A stretch of 64,000 nucleotides of DNA from Rachycentron canadum (Eukaryota > Chordata > Actinopteri > Carangiformes > Rachycentridae), in NCBI GenBank assembly GCA_038496675.1, contig CM076652.1, forward strand, positions 7,216,692 through 7,280,691, given 5' to 3'. How positions within the stretch are numbered: the stretch's first letter is position 1; each line of letters opens with the position of its first letter. The position numbers and the translations under genes are program-made. The notes under the pieces are model-generated. The model did no database searches. It was not told the DNA's origin and was given only the letters and a program-made list of their open reading frames with translations. Positions 37,816-51,544 of the stretch are shown here, in pieces.

Positions 37816-37945
37816 CGTGGTCTCGTCCTCATGCAGCACCTGGTCGTATCCGCTGAGTGCCACACAGAAAATGATGGCTGTGACATCCTCAAAACAGTGG
37901 ATCCACTTCTTCCTCTCCGACCTCTGACCTCCCACATCAAACAGC
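37816..37945 (-). CDS. gnao1: gnao1 exon 6: switch II (DVGGQ), residues 198-241
   Basis: A 130-nt exon beginning with the last base of Arg198 and reading LFDVGGQRSERKKW, then IHCFEDVTAIIFCV, and ending LHEDETT at Thr241. It contains the G3 motif DVGGQ. Gln205 positions the hydrolytic water, and Arg209 is in the switch II RSERKKW segment that contacts G beta-gamma and regulators. The acceptor is gtggccaccag and the donor is GTAAGG after ACCACG. The exon ends exactly at a codon boundary (phase 0). It can therefore splice in frame to either 7B, 5.0 kb downstream, or 7A, 13.4 kb downstream; both of those start AAC/AAT CGC ATG. Confidence 0.97.
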
Positions 37946-38900
37946 CTGGTGGCCACAGAGATACAGATGTGAAGAAATATGCGTTTGTACAGGCATGTGC
38001 AAATACATAATATTTATCATATATTTTTCTTATATCACTATACAGAGGCACAGTGACTCATCGTTTGACTCATCTGTCAGATTTTATCTCATTGTAAATT
38101 TCCCTCTTGAATGCACAAGCAGCTGGCAGTTTTTGATGTACAGCATCACTGGGGTGTTTGTGTGACATTTCCTCTTCCCTGTGTATTTGCTCAGTAATGC
38201 ATTGAATATAAGAGACTACTCTGAACTACTATGTTCTGGCCATTGGAGATTGAATGATTTGGACAATATCTTTCTTTAATGGCCCTTTCCAGATACCGAC
38301 CTTGTTTCAGACCTGATTTACATTTCATGTGATTTTGAATATACCTATCCCGAATATAAAAGAAAAAAAAGAACCATACATATTTTACTTTTACACAAAA
38401 CACACACAGCACAACCCCACCTACTCCATGTAACCCTAACAGCAGAAAGCATCATTTAGCAAAACTAACGTTTCCCTGCATGCTTAAATTGAATGTGTGT
38501 ATCTGAACAATAAATGTGGAGTGTGTACATGAGACTGAAAGTAAGAGGAAAAGTGAAAGAATCATCTTTCGAACAAGATAAGATAATTAAATTAGAGGCC
38601 TGGACAAGACTCCGCCCTGCTTTAGTCTTTCCCTTCCTCCTTCCGTTCAATAATGCCTCTCCTCCTTTCTGCCATCAGTCCCATAGCACCAGATGCTAAT
38701 TGAATCAAATCTCATTAAAAGGGCAGACAATCATAAATATAGACACGTGTTTAACACATTTAATCTTATTAATTACAAACTGGGGTTTCTACAGTATGAA
38801 TGGATAGAGGAGCAGACAGACAGATGGATAAAGGGAGTAATGGTGACAGTAAAAGAAAAATATGAGGTTAGGAATGTCACTGTCAACAGTTAATATTCAC
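37946..38900 (-). other. gnao1: gnao1 intron 5-6
   Basis: A 955-bp GT-AG intron between the switch I and switch II exons. It is AT-rich and I see nothing further in it. Confidence 0.9.
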
Positions 38901-39029
38901 CTGAAGTGAAGGTTTTTGAAGGTAAAGTGTGTCTCAACGATGCCTGTGGTCTTCACTCGGGTCCTCAGGATGTCCTGCTCTGTCGGCTGGTAGTCTGCTG
39001 CACCAATCCGATCTAGGCTGTCTAGGTAG
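38901..39029 (-). CDS. gnao1: gnao1 exon 5: switch I, residues 155-198
   Basis: A 129-nt exon. It completes Tyr155, reads YLDSLDRIGAADYQ, and ends in THFTFKNLHF plus two bases of Arg198. It carries switch I, with the segment LRTRVKTTGIVE. Arg179 is the catalytic arginine that stabilises the GTPase transition state and the cholera-toxin-type ADP-ribosylation position in G alpha proteins. Thr182 coordinates magnesium. The acceptor is tgtgtgcag followed by CTACC, and the donor is GTGAAT after CTTCAG. Exon 6 is only 955 bp downstream, the shortest intron of the gene in this window. All residues expected for an active GTPase are intact, so nothing suggests a pseudogene. Confidence 0.97.
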
Positions 39030-42000
39030 CTGCACACAGACACACGAAGAAAATAAAGACTGTAAATCAAGACCAATCTACTTCTAGATTAGCTTCCATA
39101 ACATGCATGGCAGGCCTGTCAAACTTTGGATTTCTTCACATGCTGAAACTGTGTGCATGGGGCTGTTGTATATGTTGTAATACTCAGTCAGGGCAAAGAG
39201 TTTGGAGGAAGGAGTCTTTTTACAGCTTTTCCAAAACCAAAAAACATAAGCAAAAGCACAATGAATGGATCCAACTGTGTCTGTAGTTTAGTACATACAG
39301 AAGGAAGTGGATGGTTCAAGGCAAAAGACAAACAAATTAAGTAACGATGTTTTTTTGTTTGTTTGTTTGGTTTTGTTGAGTTATTGGTATTGTTAAAAAT
39401 GTTCTGCTCATGACTAGCACATCCACTGTGCAGTACTTCCCTGATGCGCGAAGGCCAGTCCTGAATGCTATAAGAATGTGGTGTTAGAGGCTTTGTCCTT
39501 CTCTTTATTGAATTTGCAGAAGTTTGAACTTAAGCAACTCAGCTAGTTTTACACAAGACAGGTTTGCCACACACTGGTTCGTCATGTCTGTAGTCTCTTG
39601 GAGCTAGCATCAGTTTGATTAGCTAACTACTGCTGTTACAATCTGGCTAAAAATAAGAAGTTACTCTTGTCTACCCTCATCTAAAAAGCAAGGATTTTTG
39701 ATGGTAAATCAGGGTGTTCTCATTATAACTTGTATATTTTTTGTACAAGTGTAGCAAATGGCCAGTCATGCCTGATGTTGGTGCCATCTGTTAAGAAATG
39801 ATTGATGAGAGTGTTTTCATTGGACGTCAGCCCTCATCGGTGCCTCAGATCCACTGGTAGCTCCATGCATTTCACCTCTTGGTTTAATTTAGTGTTGAGT
39901 TTTCTGATCGCACACTCTAGAGTGTGATTACTTCAAATGGATGTATCTGCATTCAAATGTAAACTAAATAAGGTATGTTATGGCTCAGATGGACTTAACA
40001 GTTAACATTATGTAACAGGCACAACACCCACCCACTGGACTGCTGTCATTAATAATGAGAGTAAATTTGCTTCTCTACTTTCCCTATATCAACTGCAATA
40101 TTTTTTACCTCTATGCGTGTGTCAGAGATCATCTTCGGATCAAGACTGTTAGAACTTAGCAATTTATTTGTAGTAAGTTCTTTTAAATTGTTATATAGTT
40201 CTTTAAAGTCTAACTACTTTGATTTACATTAAATCTTTAGCGGAAACATCAATGACAAATTCATTGTTTCCTGATCAAAAAATGTCCTTTGTCTCCCTGA
40301 TACCTACACGTTCAATGAATCAGGGCTGTCTGTTCAATTTTGCCATGTAAAATAGATAAAGAAGTTAAAACACTGAGTAGCCACTTGATAACCGGTGAGA
40401 AAGGGAAGTAGGTAGGCGAGATGACTCTGTTCAGTTATGTAATGGAATATCCCTGGAAGTGGACCTTTATTTTTTAATGTAGAAGTATAAATCAAATAAT
40501 CCTGAATAGCACGGTTGAAGAGATTCATTCTTTCAGCCCTTGCATGGCAGTTCCCCTGGACATAACTGCATCGCTGGCGCAATGGAAGAGCATTTAAAAT
40601 GACAACAGTGCAACTTTAACGTTTAAAATGACACTTCAGCAGATGGATGGACGCCAGGAAGAATCTTTTATTCTGATCATTTCTTGCTTACTTTTAACGC
40701 CCTGTATTTCGCGTTTGCTGAGTTATAATGGTGCTTCGGTGCTTTTTGGAAGGTTTTATCCCCTAGATATTCTGTTCAGAACGTCATTTCTAAAATCCAG
40801 GCCAGAGTGAGGTCTTGGCAGCTGAATTATACAAATAATTTTTCCATACAACAGCTTTTCAGACATTGGTATTCTAAGCAAGCAGAGATGGGCTGGCAGT
40901 CAGACAGTAAGTCAGAAGTGCAGGAGAGAATATAATATACCCACATCATGCATCCATCTAGTGTAATGGATGTTTTTTATTTATAGATTGGTGAGAGTGT
41001 TGCTTGAGAGCTTTTAAATGGATGCAGTTACTTCTAAGAGCATGAGAGAAAAAGATAAAGGCGATATTGGGTGATGGTACCAAGAAGTAGTAGGCACACA
41101 CACACCCAAGTACAGACACACATTGCCCTCGCACATAGCTTCAGTGGTAAGAACTATTGATTACACAGAAAGGGATCTGGGTTAGATTGGGGCTTGGAGA
41201 AGTGGATATGAGAGCTAAGAGGGTGCAGACAGACTACAGAGTATTTTGTGACCTGCTGGACCTTGATCCTTTTGAAAACAAATAAAAACAGGTAGCATGT
41301 TGAAAACAGATCTGTCTACTACACCCATAGAGAGGCACCAGGCTTAAATTATAAACAGATCTGACATCCGTCACAAAATGAAAAGGTGCAGAATAGACTA
41401 AAATGCAGTCAAACAATACACACACCTCATCACAATCGCAGCCCAAAGCAGGATTACTTTTACGGTGCAATTCTCAAGACAATTCTGCAATTCTTAAACA
41501 AACTAAAAAGAGAAAAACGCTGTAGCTTTGGCTTCATGATTAAATATATTCCAATACTTTCTGATTTGTGAGTGAGCTGACCATCAGGCCCCTCTGACTC
41601 TTCACCCCATCATTCTACCCTGTGAGATCTGAAAATATCTTGTGTTAGGTGATGCAGTATACTCTATTCTTTCAAAAACAAACTGAATGCAATGTAAGTG
41701 ATAATGGAGCAGTTTAATTAGCTGACCAGGCTGTCTGTCTGTCCGCCGTCTTACCAAATACCAAACAGAAACAGGGACATTTTCTAGATGAACAGATTTT
41801 TCAATTAATTAATTAACACTGACAATAATTTCTGGATGCAAGCCTACCACCAACCAATTGCTAGATTCAACCCAGTATCTGTTCTACAATGTCTGTTTCT
41901 CTTTTTCATGACTAACTGACAAGTCTCCAGTATTTTTTTAAGAATCTATTAACACTTGAAAATGTTAGTAGGCTACAGTGAAAGTTGCCACTATTGCTGG

Positions 42001-43020
42001 AGCTTTCAGTTGTCACTTTCATGACCTTTACCACCACAGGAGGTTGAACCCTCAGTGAATAGAGGCAGTCTGCTCCTCCTGCTCGCTGTTTTTACCTCCC
42101 AGTCACGATTCATAAAAGCATTTTTGACATGAACTCACACTAGCACAAACATTACAACATTATTTTTATGTATAGAACTGCTGTCCCCTGAAGATTTATA
42201 ACATTGTGCAGCCTGGTTTGCAGCTGGCATTCAGTATGGGGACCACCCCTGCATTAGTCTTTTCCCTCATCCTGACATTACTCTTCATGGTGCACTAAGT
42301 CGATTAACACCAGACCCCAGTGTATGCTTGTCTCATTTCCCTGGTGATGTGCAGTATTATAGATTACCACTAAAAGAGTGTTGGGCTCAAAAGGGAGACA
42401 ACCAGAGAGAATGTTGTTTGTGAGGTGATGATGACATGGGTGAGTGCAGTCCTGTGTTTCCAGCATAAGAAAGCTACTGAGTTCTCCCGACAAGCTGCGA
42501 TATTCAACGCCACCCCCTCAACAGTCTGTTAGCACACACACGCTCCACCTCTCCCTCTGTCAGAGACGTTTTTGCCTACAGTTTTGTTAATGTATAAAAA
42601 GACTCATCACACAGACCACTAATTAACATCAACTAAAACTGTGACATGGTGCTAAAGTGGACCAGTAGTCTTTAGTGCCAAGTTAGAGCACAGTCATATT
42701 GATTGCTTGCTGTATTAACTGTTGTTAGTGCAATGACCCTACATTAGCCATTTACATTGGCATGTGGTTCACCACAGAAATAAAATCCATCAAGCCAAGG
42801 CCGCAAATTACAATACTGTATCTTGCCAAGTCTACATTCACTGTACTGTGAAGAAAAAACACAAAGCACCTTTATTAGTATAAATGACACTTCTTCAATA
42901 TATGCCAACATACTGAACATCTGAAAGTACATGCAAAATATGATTTGTCATTTTTTTTTTTTTTTTTTTTTTACAGGATCAGCCCAAGGGAGGTTGGCTC
43001 AATTGTCTTTCTTCATGGCT

Positions 43021-43034
43021 GTTGCTAAGTAACC
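43021..43034. promoter_or_regulatory. RFX/X-box-like site
   Basis: GTTGCTAAGTAACC has two RFX half-sites (GTTGCY and RGTAAC) around a short spacer. It lies in intron 4-5. Confidence 0.35.
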
Positions 43035-44731
43035 AGCTTTTAGATAGTTAGATGTCTCCCCTGCTGTGATGTTCTGACACGTATTTACAAAGAGCACTTG
43101 TCACTTCCACAGAAGCTGGACCGACATGATGCAACATGATACAACCTGGCCACAGTAGTGGAAAAAACCCTGTCACTGCTGAGCAGAGTTAAGAAGAAAA
43201 ACATTAACTAGAATATTTCACACTAACAATGCATTCACAAACCTGACAAGTTCATGTCATTGATTTTGTGCTTTAGAGTTGACAAAAGTCGCCAAAGTAG
43301 CTGTGCATTATGACATCCTGAGCTGTTCAATGGTGTTAAATAACTGACTGCAATATATTCTGCAGAATCAATATCCGTAGCAAATAGATGAGAGTTAAGC
43401 CATTTCGTCTGGCGTTTAACAACAATTCTAAACAGGTATACTCAGATTGCCTGCTATTAGTGGGCACTATGCACTTGATCAATTTCATACCGTCTTGCAA
43501 TGTAATAAACCAATGCAATGGCTCCATTTAACTACTTCATCTGGCATTTTAATGTCATTGCATGTGTGTGTATGGAAGATGGACCCAAGTGGGTACTTTC
43601 ATACCACTGCGTCACAAAGGCAGGGGATGTAAATCACAGACAGAGCATATGTGTATTGTGGTAAATAGGTCAGTACATGCAAGGCATTTGCACACAGATA
43701 GAGAGAGAGAGCAGTGGCTTCAGGGAGTACTCGCCCCTCTTAAAATAGAGCTTTTTGCTTTCTATGTAATAAAAGCACACATTACATACATGTGTGATTA
43801 CTAACACACATCCACACAAACCACCCCTAATCTTACCATAACTATCTTCACCTAAGTCTAACACCTGACAACCCTAACCCAAAGGCTGACAGAATGTCAT
43901 AACTTTACACATCTCATGCACACACACAGACACACATACTAAACTGAGTGTGGTCTGATCATGTGATATCTGTCCTATCAGTTCGTTGGCTGGTTGGCCT
44001 GTTCTACTCCACAGGCCACAACATAATAGGAAGTGTGCATCAATCTTTAATGTGACATTTAACACAGACACACAAACTGGCAGTCACACACAAACACACA
44101 CACCCACAAGCTTAACACGCGCACACACAAGCGGATGTTGTTGGAGTTAATTGACCACATGTAAATGTTAAATTAACTCCTTCCAAGATGTCTGTCACAA
44201 TGAGAAACGACTTCATGCTCTCTCGCTCTCTCACCATCTTGCTTTTATAATTTTTGGCATCCCACTCTGCCTTTTCTTTTCCTTTAGTCCTATTTTTCCT
44301 GCGGTCTGTATCATTCAAACATTTTTTTTCCCCTACCCTCGTGTTTTATTCTCTTTTAACTCCTCACATTTAACTTTCCTTTGCTTATCTCTATGTGCTT
44401 TCACTACATTAGTCCTTTCCTACCTCCCCTGCCTTTTCTGATGTTATCTTCTTGCTTCACTCTTGTGTTGTTTATACTGTTTTATGTTGCCCGTGTTTAC
44501 ATTAGTCTTGTTTCTACTCATTTACTCTAAGTGATAGATTCCCATCCAAAAGTGCACTTGCTGTGACCCTGTAGATGAGGTTTCTATTTATTCTAGTCAG
44601 TTATTCATTTAACTGTTAGACTATTGCCCCATATTTCTAAGTAAGAAATAATACAGCACACAGTAACTTTGTACAGAATAATATATGAGATGGGGTTTGT
44701 TGCACCAGACATGATATGATGCAGAAGTACT

Positions 44732-44745
44732 GTTGCTATGGTTAC
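44732..44745. promoter_or_regulatory. RFX/X-box-like site
   Basis: GTTGCTATGGTTAC has a good left half-site and a degenerate right half-site. It lies in intron 4-5. Confidence 0.3.
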
Positions 44746-45808
44746 ATTTAGAAGGGTGGCTGGACTGTCAACCTGAACTATGCATCCAAATATATGACTT
44801 TACGCTTATGAGCCTGTCAGAAACAATTTATTAAAATGTGTTGTATAAAGTTTGTGCGCACTCATTAATCTTGTCATACACTGAAGGTTTCTGGCACATC
44901 CTGCTGTTTCTGATGTCAGCACTAAGGATTTTTCCTTAGCTTAATAATATGCGTTAAAGACTAACTAATAAAAACATATCTTTATGAGTATTTCCAGAAA
45001 AACTACTTTGTGTCTCTCTCTTTTGTCTACATCCATGGTTGTAGCAGGCTGTGTAAGAGAGGTGTACGGCGCGGGTACTGCACACAGAAACGTAGACAAG
45101 TGACTCCCCTCCATCATTCTCCTGCAATTTTTCCTTATGTCACTCTGTGTGATTTCTCTAGATGTATGGTACACAATTAAACTAGGGCTGCATGCACAAA
45201 CATGGCACTTGAGGGTAATAACCCCCCTCCCCACCCATTTTCCCTCCTTGTGTTTTCCCTGCTGTGTCTCTCCACCCACACACAGGCACTCAGCATACAT
45301 TAGGCCTGGTAGTTTCAATGGTGATTGACTGTGTGTCTTAATAGTGTCGTGTATGATTTAGAAGATTATAAATGCATAGTAGGGTGTGTATGTGTGTTGA
45401 TCATGAGTGGGTGGATTGGGAGAGCTAATGAGGGGCTCTATTGATCTGGACTAAGAAAATATGGAATCTCACACACAAACACACACACACACACACACAT
45501 GCTGCTGAGTCAGTAATATGGTACTTCTGGGACTGCTGTACAAACATTACTAAATTCAGAATACACAGCCTGATGCCGATTAGATGCTAATTATAAGAAG
45601 ATAACAGCAGACCCAATATTCAGGTACGTCATTTGGTTGTGAAGGAGCTGTAACATTTTCAGATGTACTATAGCTAAAAATGTATTTTTAATGTTATATT
45701 GGCTCTAATGTTAGCCTGACTCACACGCCTCAAATTTAGGAACTTTTCTGTTGAAAGCCCAGCCCTAACACACACATCACACATAAATAAATGAGCATGT
45801 GTACGTAC

Positions 45809-45969
45809 TACTGTGCTGAATCGTTGAGCTGGTACTCTCGGGCGCGGCTGAAGCACTCCTGGATGCCAGAGTCGGACCACAGACGCATCATGGCGGAGAG
45901 CAGCTCAGCAGAGTAAGGCTCTGTGTCTTCCATACGACTGACAACGTCACACACCATCTTCGCATCCGC
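45809..45969 (-). CDS. gnao1: gnao1 exon 4: G protein alpha-o helical domain, residues 102-155
   Basis: Coding exon of the alpha subunit of Go, the neuronal membrane-associated GTPase that transmits Gi/o-coupled receptor signals. Read on the minus strand it starts ADAKMVCDVVSRMED, continues through ELLSAMMRLWSDSG and ends REYQLNDSAQ plus two bases of Tyr155. This is the all-helical domain that covers the nucleotide. The acceptor is tacctttag before GCGGATGCG and the donor is GTACGT right after CAGTA. The length is 161 nt, entering at phase 0 and leaving two bases that join the first base of exon 5. It is the most 5' gnao1 exon in the window; exons 1-3, with the P-loop, are not visible up to position 64000. 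The identification rests on near-identity to vertebrate G alpha-o as known from the family. Go is preferred over Gi because the later exons show the Go-specific exon pair duplication. Confidence 0.97.
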
Positions 45970-46635
45970 CTAAAGGTAACACAAAAAGAGAGGAAGCAGC
46001 AGGTTAGTATCCTGCGTGGCCGGAGAAGGAACAGGATCTTCTGAATTACTCTAAAATTGCTGAAATGCTGTAACATTGTTCACACATCACCATCTTAATT
46101 GTATAACAATGGTATAATAATTGTAAACAAATACAACCATCACAAAGAGACTGTCAGCCTGCACAATGCATTTTTAACAGTGTGCCTCTGGGTAAACAAA
46201 GATTTTTTGTTCAAGTGTTCAACAGCATTAGAAATACTGTGTATGTGTGATATAAAGAAATGTAGAACTATAAGAAAGAGCAGCAAAGCTAGAAAAAAAT
46301 GTGTGACCTGGGGGGATGGGGGGTTAATATAGATGAAGGAAGAAAAGGAGTGAAGAGGAGCACAACAGTAACAAAATCTACAGAAGGTGATTACTGTAGA
46401 TGACAAGAACAAGATTAAGGGGAGAGAGAAGAATGAGAGCACTTTCAGGTCACTTTGGTCCATTTTCCTGGTGAAAAGCCTTCACAAAAGCGTCATTTAA
46501 AATCCATGTGTCATCACAGACCCTGAGCCAGTGCGGATACAGAAAAAAACACTGCAGTTTATGGAGAGGTCTGAGTTTAAATTTTAATATCATCATCATA
46601 CTGTAATGTGGGCAAACCTTGAAAAAAATGCTTAA

Positions 46636-46792
46636 CTAGGTGTTTTTAAAAACCTGCCGACACGGCTTGGACAAAGGTAAAGATTCCTCGTCTTTGTTTA
46701 GCTGCAGAAGGCCAAAGAGGGGGCTGTTGTCATGCAGCAGTGATCTGGCTCTGTCCTTCAGGGACAGAGACTGATGGTCTGCACTGAGCTCC
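46636..46792 (-). other. Candidate minus-strand cryptic exon within the gnao1 intron
   Basis: After a pyrimidine-rich acceptor (cttcctctttgtctgaag) the minus strand is open for 51 codons, including ELSADHQSLSLKDRARS and SPLFGLLQLNKDEES, ending at TAG 46636-46638. An ATTAAA lies about 45 bp downstream (near 46590). The amino-acid usage looks coding-like, but no family is recognised. It could be an unannotated alternative last exon or chance. Confidence 0.18.
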
Positions 46793-47602
46793 CTTCAGAC
46801 AAAGAGGAAGATAATCGAAGTGCTGGTAACTGACATAGCTGAAAAGGAATCTGTGCCTTAAAACTCAAAGCCTTATAGGATTATAACAGTCCGGTCGGTC
46901 AGTACCAAGCTACCAGCTCTGGTTCACACCAAGCTATTTGAATACATTTACTACTTGATACAAGCAATTCTATATTGTGAAATGGAATATCATAAATATG
47001 GATAACATTTATTCTTTGATTTTGATATTGATTTTGGTGGAATTCAATCAGTATAATTTGTAATTAGATATAATTAGTTTTGTTTTTGTATGTATGAGTG
47101 TTACAAGACAATCTTTGAAAGATTATATTTCATTGTTGAATTTATATTACACACTTCACCCTGTGTTTATGGAAAATCTTTCTAACCACTTAGCTATGAG
47201 TAAACCTGCTGCAGAGGCCTCTGCCATTACCAGCATCTCATCTGAATCCAGTAGTTGATCCCCACCCCCTCCCCCTGCTCTCCTTTGCTCTTTGCTGTTA
47301 TTGATTTCTGTTCCTGGCACTTGCCTCTTCCTACATGATCATTCTTGCATACGGTAATATTTCTGGGGCACTGAGGCCCTGACCTTTGTACGTTATATGT
47401 TTGGTGGCTTCATAAGCTCATAAACTAGTGATAAAAGAAGCTGCACACTGTGCAAACAAACTGTACAAAATAGCAGAAATGTTAAATAAAGGTTCTTATT
47501 CTTTCTTTTTCTCTTATTCAGTAATATCAACAGACACGCAAAAGTATTTGAGCAGCTATATTAATATACATACAAATAAGCATCATACCAGTTTATCGAA
47601 AA

Positions 47603-47604
47603 TA

Positions 47605-47638
<34 letters not shown>

Positions 47639-47642
47639 TATA
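47603..47642. repeat. Poly(A) run followed by (TA)n
   Basis: About 18 A residues then about 10 TA units; it could be the tail of an old retroelement, but no body was recognised. Confidence 0.9.
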
Positions 47643-49718
47643 CATACTATACATATCAAAGTTGTTAAGGGGACTTATCAAACAACAAATAAATAATAAA
47701 TAGTCGTGTTTATATTTTTTTTGTAGTGAATCTTAAAGAGTCAACTACATGAAAAAGCTAAATTCCATTTAAAAAACATTTGCAATTAAAAGAAGTTAAG
47801 AAAACTGAAAGGGTTAAGTCATCATTTATATGTTGTTATAGTGTTTGTTTTTCACACATTTGTAACAAAATGATGACGAAAGAAAAATGTCGAAAATGAA
47901 TATATATATGCCCAAAACCTACTTAATAACTTAAACTGTGTGTAAATGTGCATGTAACCTATTACAGAGGTAAGTACATTATGTCAAATCTGTATTTTGT
48001 ATCTTTTGTAACTGTATATTCACAATAAAACATTGACTAATAACTATTAAAATGCAGCGCTACCGTAGAGATTGCTGTGTCAGCAAAACCAACTGTATAA
48101 CATAGAGTAGTGATCATAGGCAAATTATCTGTGCTACTGTACTGAAATCAGTACAATTCAGCGGCATCGATATTCAACACTATACCTTGTTAACTCCATT
48201 GCTGGGACAATAACATCATCAGGTTTCATGTCATAAAGAATTCTATTTTTTTTTAGACCAATGAAACAGTATAACATCAGGATGAGTGTTGTTATTCCCC
48301 TTACTGTAATTTTATCCAGACATTATAATTAGATTGCGTAGCACTCTGGCTGGAATCACAATAACTCCAGGCATGATGTGTTTGAGTTTCCACTGTCTCC
48401 TGAAATTAACAGAGTGCAAAGCAATCAGGAGGGGATAATAACAGGTCACGAGTTTGGGGATCTGACAGAGTATACATGTGTTCCTCCAGCATCACCAGGC
48501 AAGATGGTGTCAACACAGGGAGGCAGGACATTACCTTCTTCCTCCCCTCTCTCTTTGTAATTCTCTGTTCTCCCTGATTTTTCTTTTATTCTCCTCTTGA
48601 CCAAAATCGTGGTCACACTGTTTCTGTAAACTGTAAACTGAATTTGTCCTCTAAACCTTTCCATCTACAATTTACTCTAGTTCATTTGTGCTGGTTTAAA
48701 AATTGTCAATCAAAATCAAACAACTGGATGTTTTATTAGTGACAAATTTTTGGAGAGGAAAAATATTCCCACACTGTCTGAAAATACAATATGAGGCTTA
48801 ACTGCACAAATACTACATGCATATATCTTGTATATTATATAATTTACATACAAACAAAGTTTGGGGAAAAAGATGTTTTCAACTCTGACTTTGAACTACT
48901 TCGGCAGAATGGCTCATATCCCAAAGTCTGAGACCACTTTTCCATTAATACATATATAAAGTGCAGCAGTGCTCAGATGAGGAGACTGGCTTTTATATAT
49001 ATTTCAGTGGGCAGCAAAAATAAATCCACTCATGTCCTGCTTGACAATGAAGAAGGTGACTATTTTCCACAACAACTTTCTCTCAGCGCCCCCACCCTCC
49101 ATCTCTCTCTGTTCTAATCAAGGGGTTGGAAACAGACTATTCTGAAACGAGAGGGTGAAATGACATGTCTTATAAATAGGACCACTAAAAGTCTGCTTGG
49201 TCTATGGTCTTAGAAAAGACAATTGTATTCAGACTGTGTCATAGTTCTTGTACTCTGTATCGGTCTTGGTCTTTCCCAGTTGGTAAAAAAAAATCTGCCA
49301 AGAAAAATAGACATGAGAGGGGCAAGACATGATTTGTTTGCCCTCTGACATCGTGGTCAGTACTGTCTTTGAAAGGAAGGCACTGACTGTGTATGAGCCA
49401 CAGTTAAAACACAGCAAGTCCACGGTCTGATCTTTGACATGCTGAGACACCATGACACCCAGAACATGGTGTCTTTCATTGAGCTGAAGCTCTCCCCATC
49501 TGCTGTCCTCTGCTAGGCATTGATCCCTCTTGAAGGGATTTGAACTGATGTAAATGTGTTTCACCAAGGGGTAAAGCTCGGTTCCAACTTCCTCTGTGCT
49601 GCTGATGCCCTGTCCTCTTTGTCAGCAGCTACACAATGCCTGATAGGGGATGAGAGAGAGTGCATGTGTGTCTACATCTGGGTATGAATGAGGGGACAGT
49701 ACAAGAAGAACTGTGCCG

Positions 49719-49721
<3 letters not shown>

Positions 49722-49779
<58 letters not shown>
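49722..49779. repeat. (GT)n microsatellite
   Basis: About 29 perfect GT units on the plus strand. Confidence 0.95.
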
Positions 49780-49780
<1 letters not shown>

Positions 49781-49939
49781 ACGTACGTGTGTCCGGACAA
49801 AGTGTGTCACAGTTAAAGTGCTGGGCAGTGGGCCACAGACACACTTAAAACCCACAGCTAAAACCAGGGATTGTGTCTAAACAGACATATTGGAAGGCAC
49901 AGAGTCAGTATGTATGTTTTTGTGTGTGTGTGTGAGTGT

Positions 49940-49999
<60 letters not shown>
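49940..49999. repeat. (GA)n microsatellite
   Basis: About 29 GA units with one ACAG interruption, adjacent to a GT tract at 49919-49934. Confidence 0.95.
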
Positions 50000-50000
<1 letters not shown>

Positions 50001-51522
50001 TTTTAGGCTGCATGAGCCAAGCACAGTGGAAATGCTCATTATTTTCTTATGAAGCTGTCTTTGTTCTTAACTCAAACATAGACACACAAAGGAAACTGGG
50101 AACGTAATTATCTCTTAACCTTTGCCCAATTTAATTTCCCTGCTGCTGTCCTCTATACATGTATTAATTTCTCCTTTTCTACAGAGACATAATTGGATCC
50201 ATCTATAATATGGGTAAAAAAAACTAAATATACACTGCTACCAATGTCCACTAAAGAGTAATGCCTTTTTCTTTTTTTTACCAAAACAGCTATTTACTGT
50301 AAGAAAAATCTGCATAATGATTTACAGTGTATTGAGAGTGTTCTTTCACATTTTGTTATGTTGAATGTCCTATATATCCTATGTCCTATATTATTTATAT
50401 ACTATAATATTTAAAAAATCCTAAAAAAATTTGTAAATGTTTGCAAATTTCTTACAAAAAAAAAAACAAAACTGAAAAGTCACGTTAAGATAATTATTCA
50501 AACCCTTTAATATGACACTGGCATTTGCCATTGCAGTTGCTCAGATGTGAACTATTTTCACTTCCAGTTTTTGCTAGACTTTGGATTGAATTATTTTCAA
50601 TACAAGAGGAACAGCAATGAGTTATTTCTTTCGTCGTGGCACAATACTGTCTTGTCAGCACTTTTCCTGTCCAGGGTCTACTTTGCGCAACTCTGCGTGT
50701 ATAAGCAAGATTCTGCAATTCTACAACTTCAATGAAAATCCTAAGTTAGCAGGCAGATGACTTTGCAGCTTTATGAGGGTATTTAGCAGCTACAAGGACA
50801 TAAGATGACAAAACAGCTCCCCATACTAACGCTTAGAAATGAAGTTACTACGCAGATCACACAGTGTGCAATGAAAAATAATAAATCACAAACAACAAGA
50901 CTAATAGAGAAGGGATTTGAATTGTGATTTGCTTATCCTCCCGTCAGCATCAAGCCACTAACCAGCTGCAGGGATCGTTTTTATTTTATCTAAATCTCAT
51001 CCAACCCTTATTGATCCGACTCATACAATCAATGGTTCTTTTTAATTATTTAAGAATTGGCTTTTTTTTAATAAGCTGAGATGAGATGATAAAGATAATC
51101 ACAAAATGCTTTTGTTTAAGCTTCTTTACAACAATGTGCCATTAGCTTAACTAGTGTGCTGTGGTTGGGTTAAACATACCAGGAGTTTGCTGGCAAAAAT
51201 TCATCCTTGTTGTCGAACAGGTGCTTTGACCTGAATTTCACTGATTCTGTGTCCACCACGGCCGCTTTGCTCCACTGTTGCCCTCTGTGTGTGGCATCAA
51301 CTGAATATGCAGCCCGGTCGAGGCATTTTCAGAGTAGACGTCATTGATTACAACTAATCATTCCTGTAGCAACTTGATTTTACACTGACAATAGCCAGAT
51401 AACTCAAATGGATTTGAATCATCTAAATAGGAACACTTCCCATCATACTGACCTTTTTGTCTGGAATTAATGTAAAAAGAAAAAAAAAAAAAAAGACCTA
51501 AAGTAGATACGTTTTATCGTCT

Positions 51523-51544
51523 ATCAGCCCCTCGAGGGGCTGAT
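51523..51544. repeat. Perfect 22-bp palindrome
   Basis: The half-site ATCAGCCCCTC is followed immediately by its exact reverse complement GAGGGGCTGAT, with no spacer, in an otherwise AT-rich intron. Confidence 0.95.

Larger units (their letters stand above)
39030..45808 (-). other. gnao1: gnao1 intron 4-5
   Basis: A 6.8-kb GT-AG intron. It contains a poly(T) run at 42951-42972 and RFX/X-box-like palindromes at 43021-43034 and 44732-44745. No nested coding exon was recognised. Confidence 0.88.
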
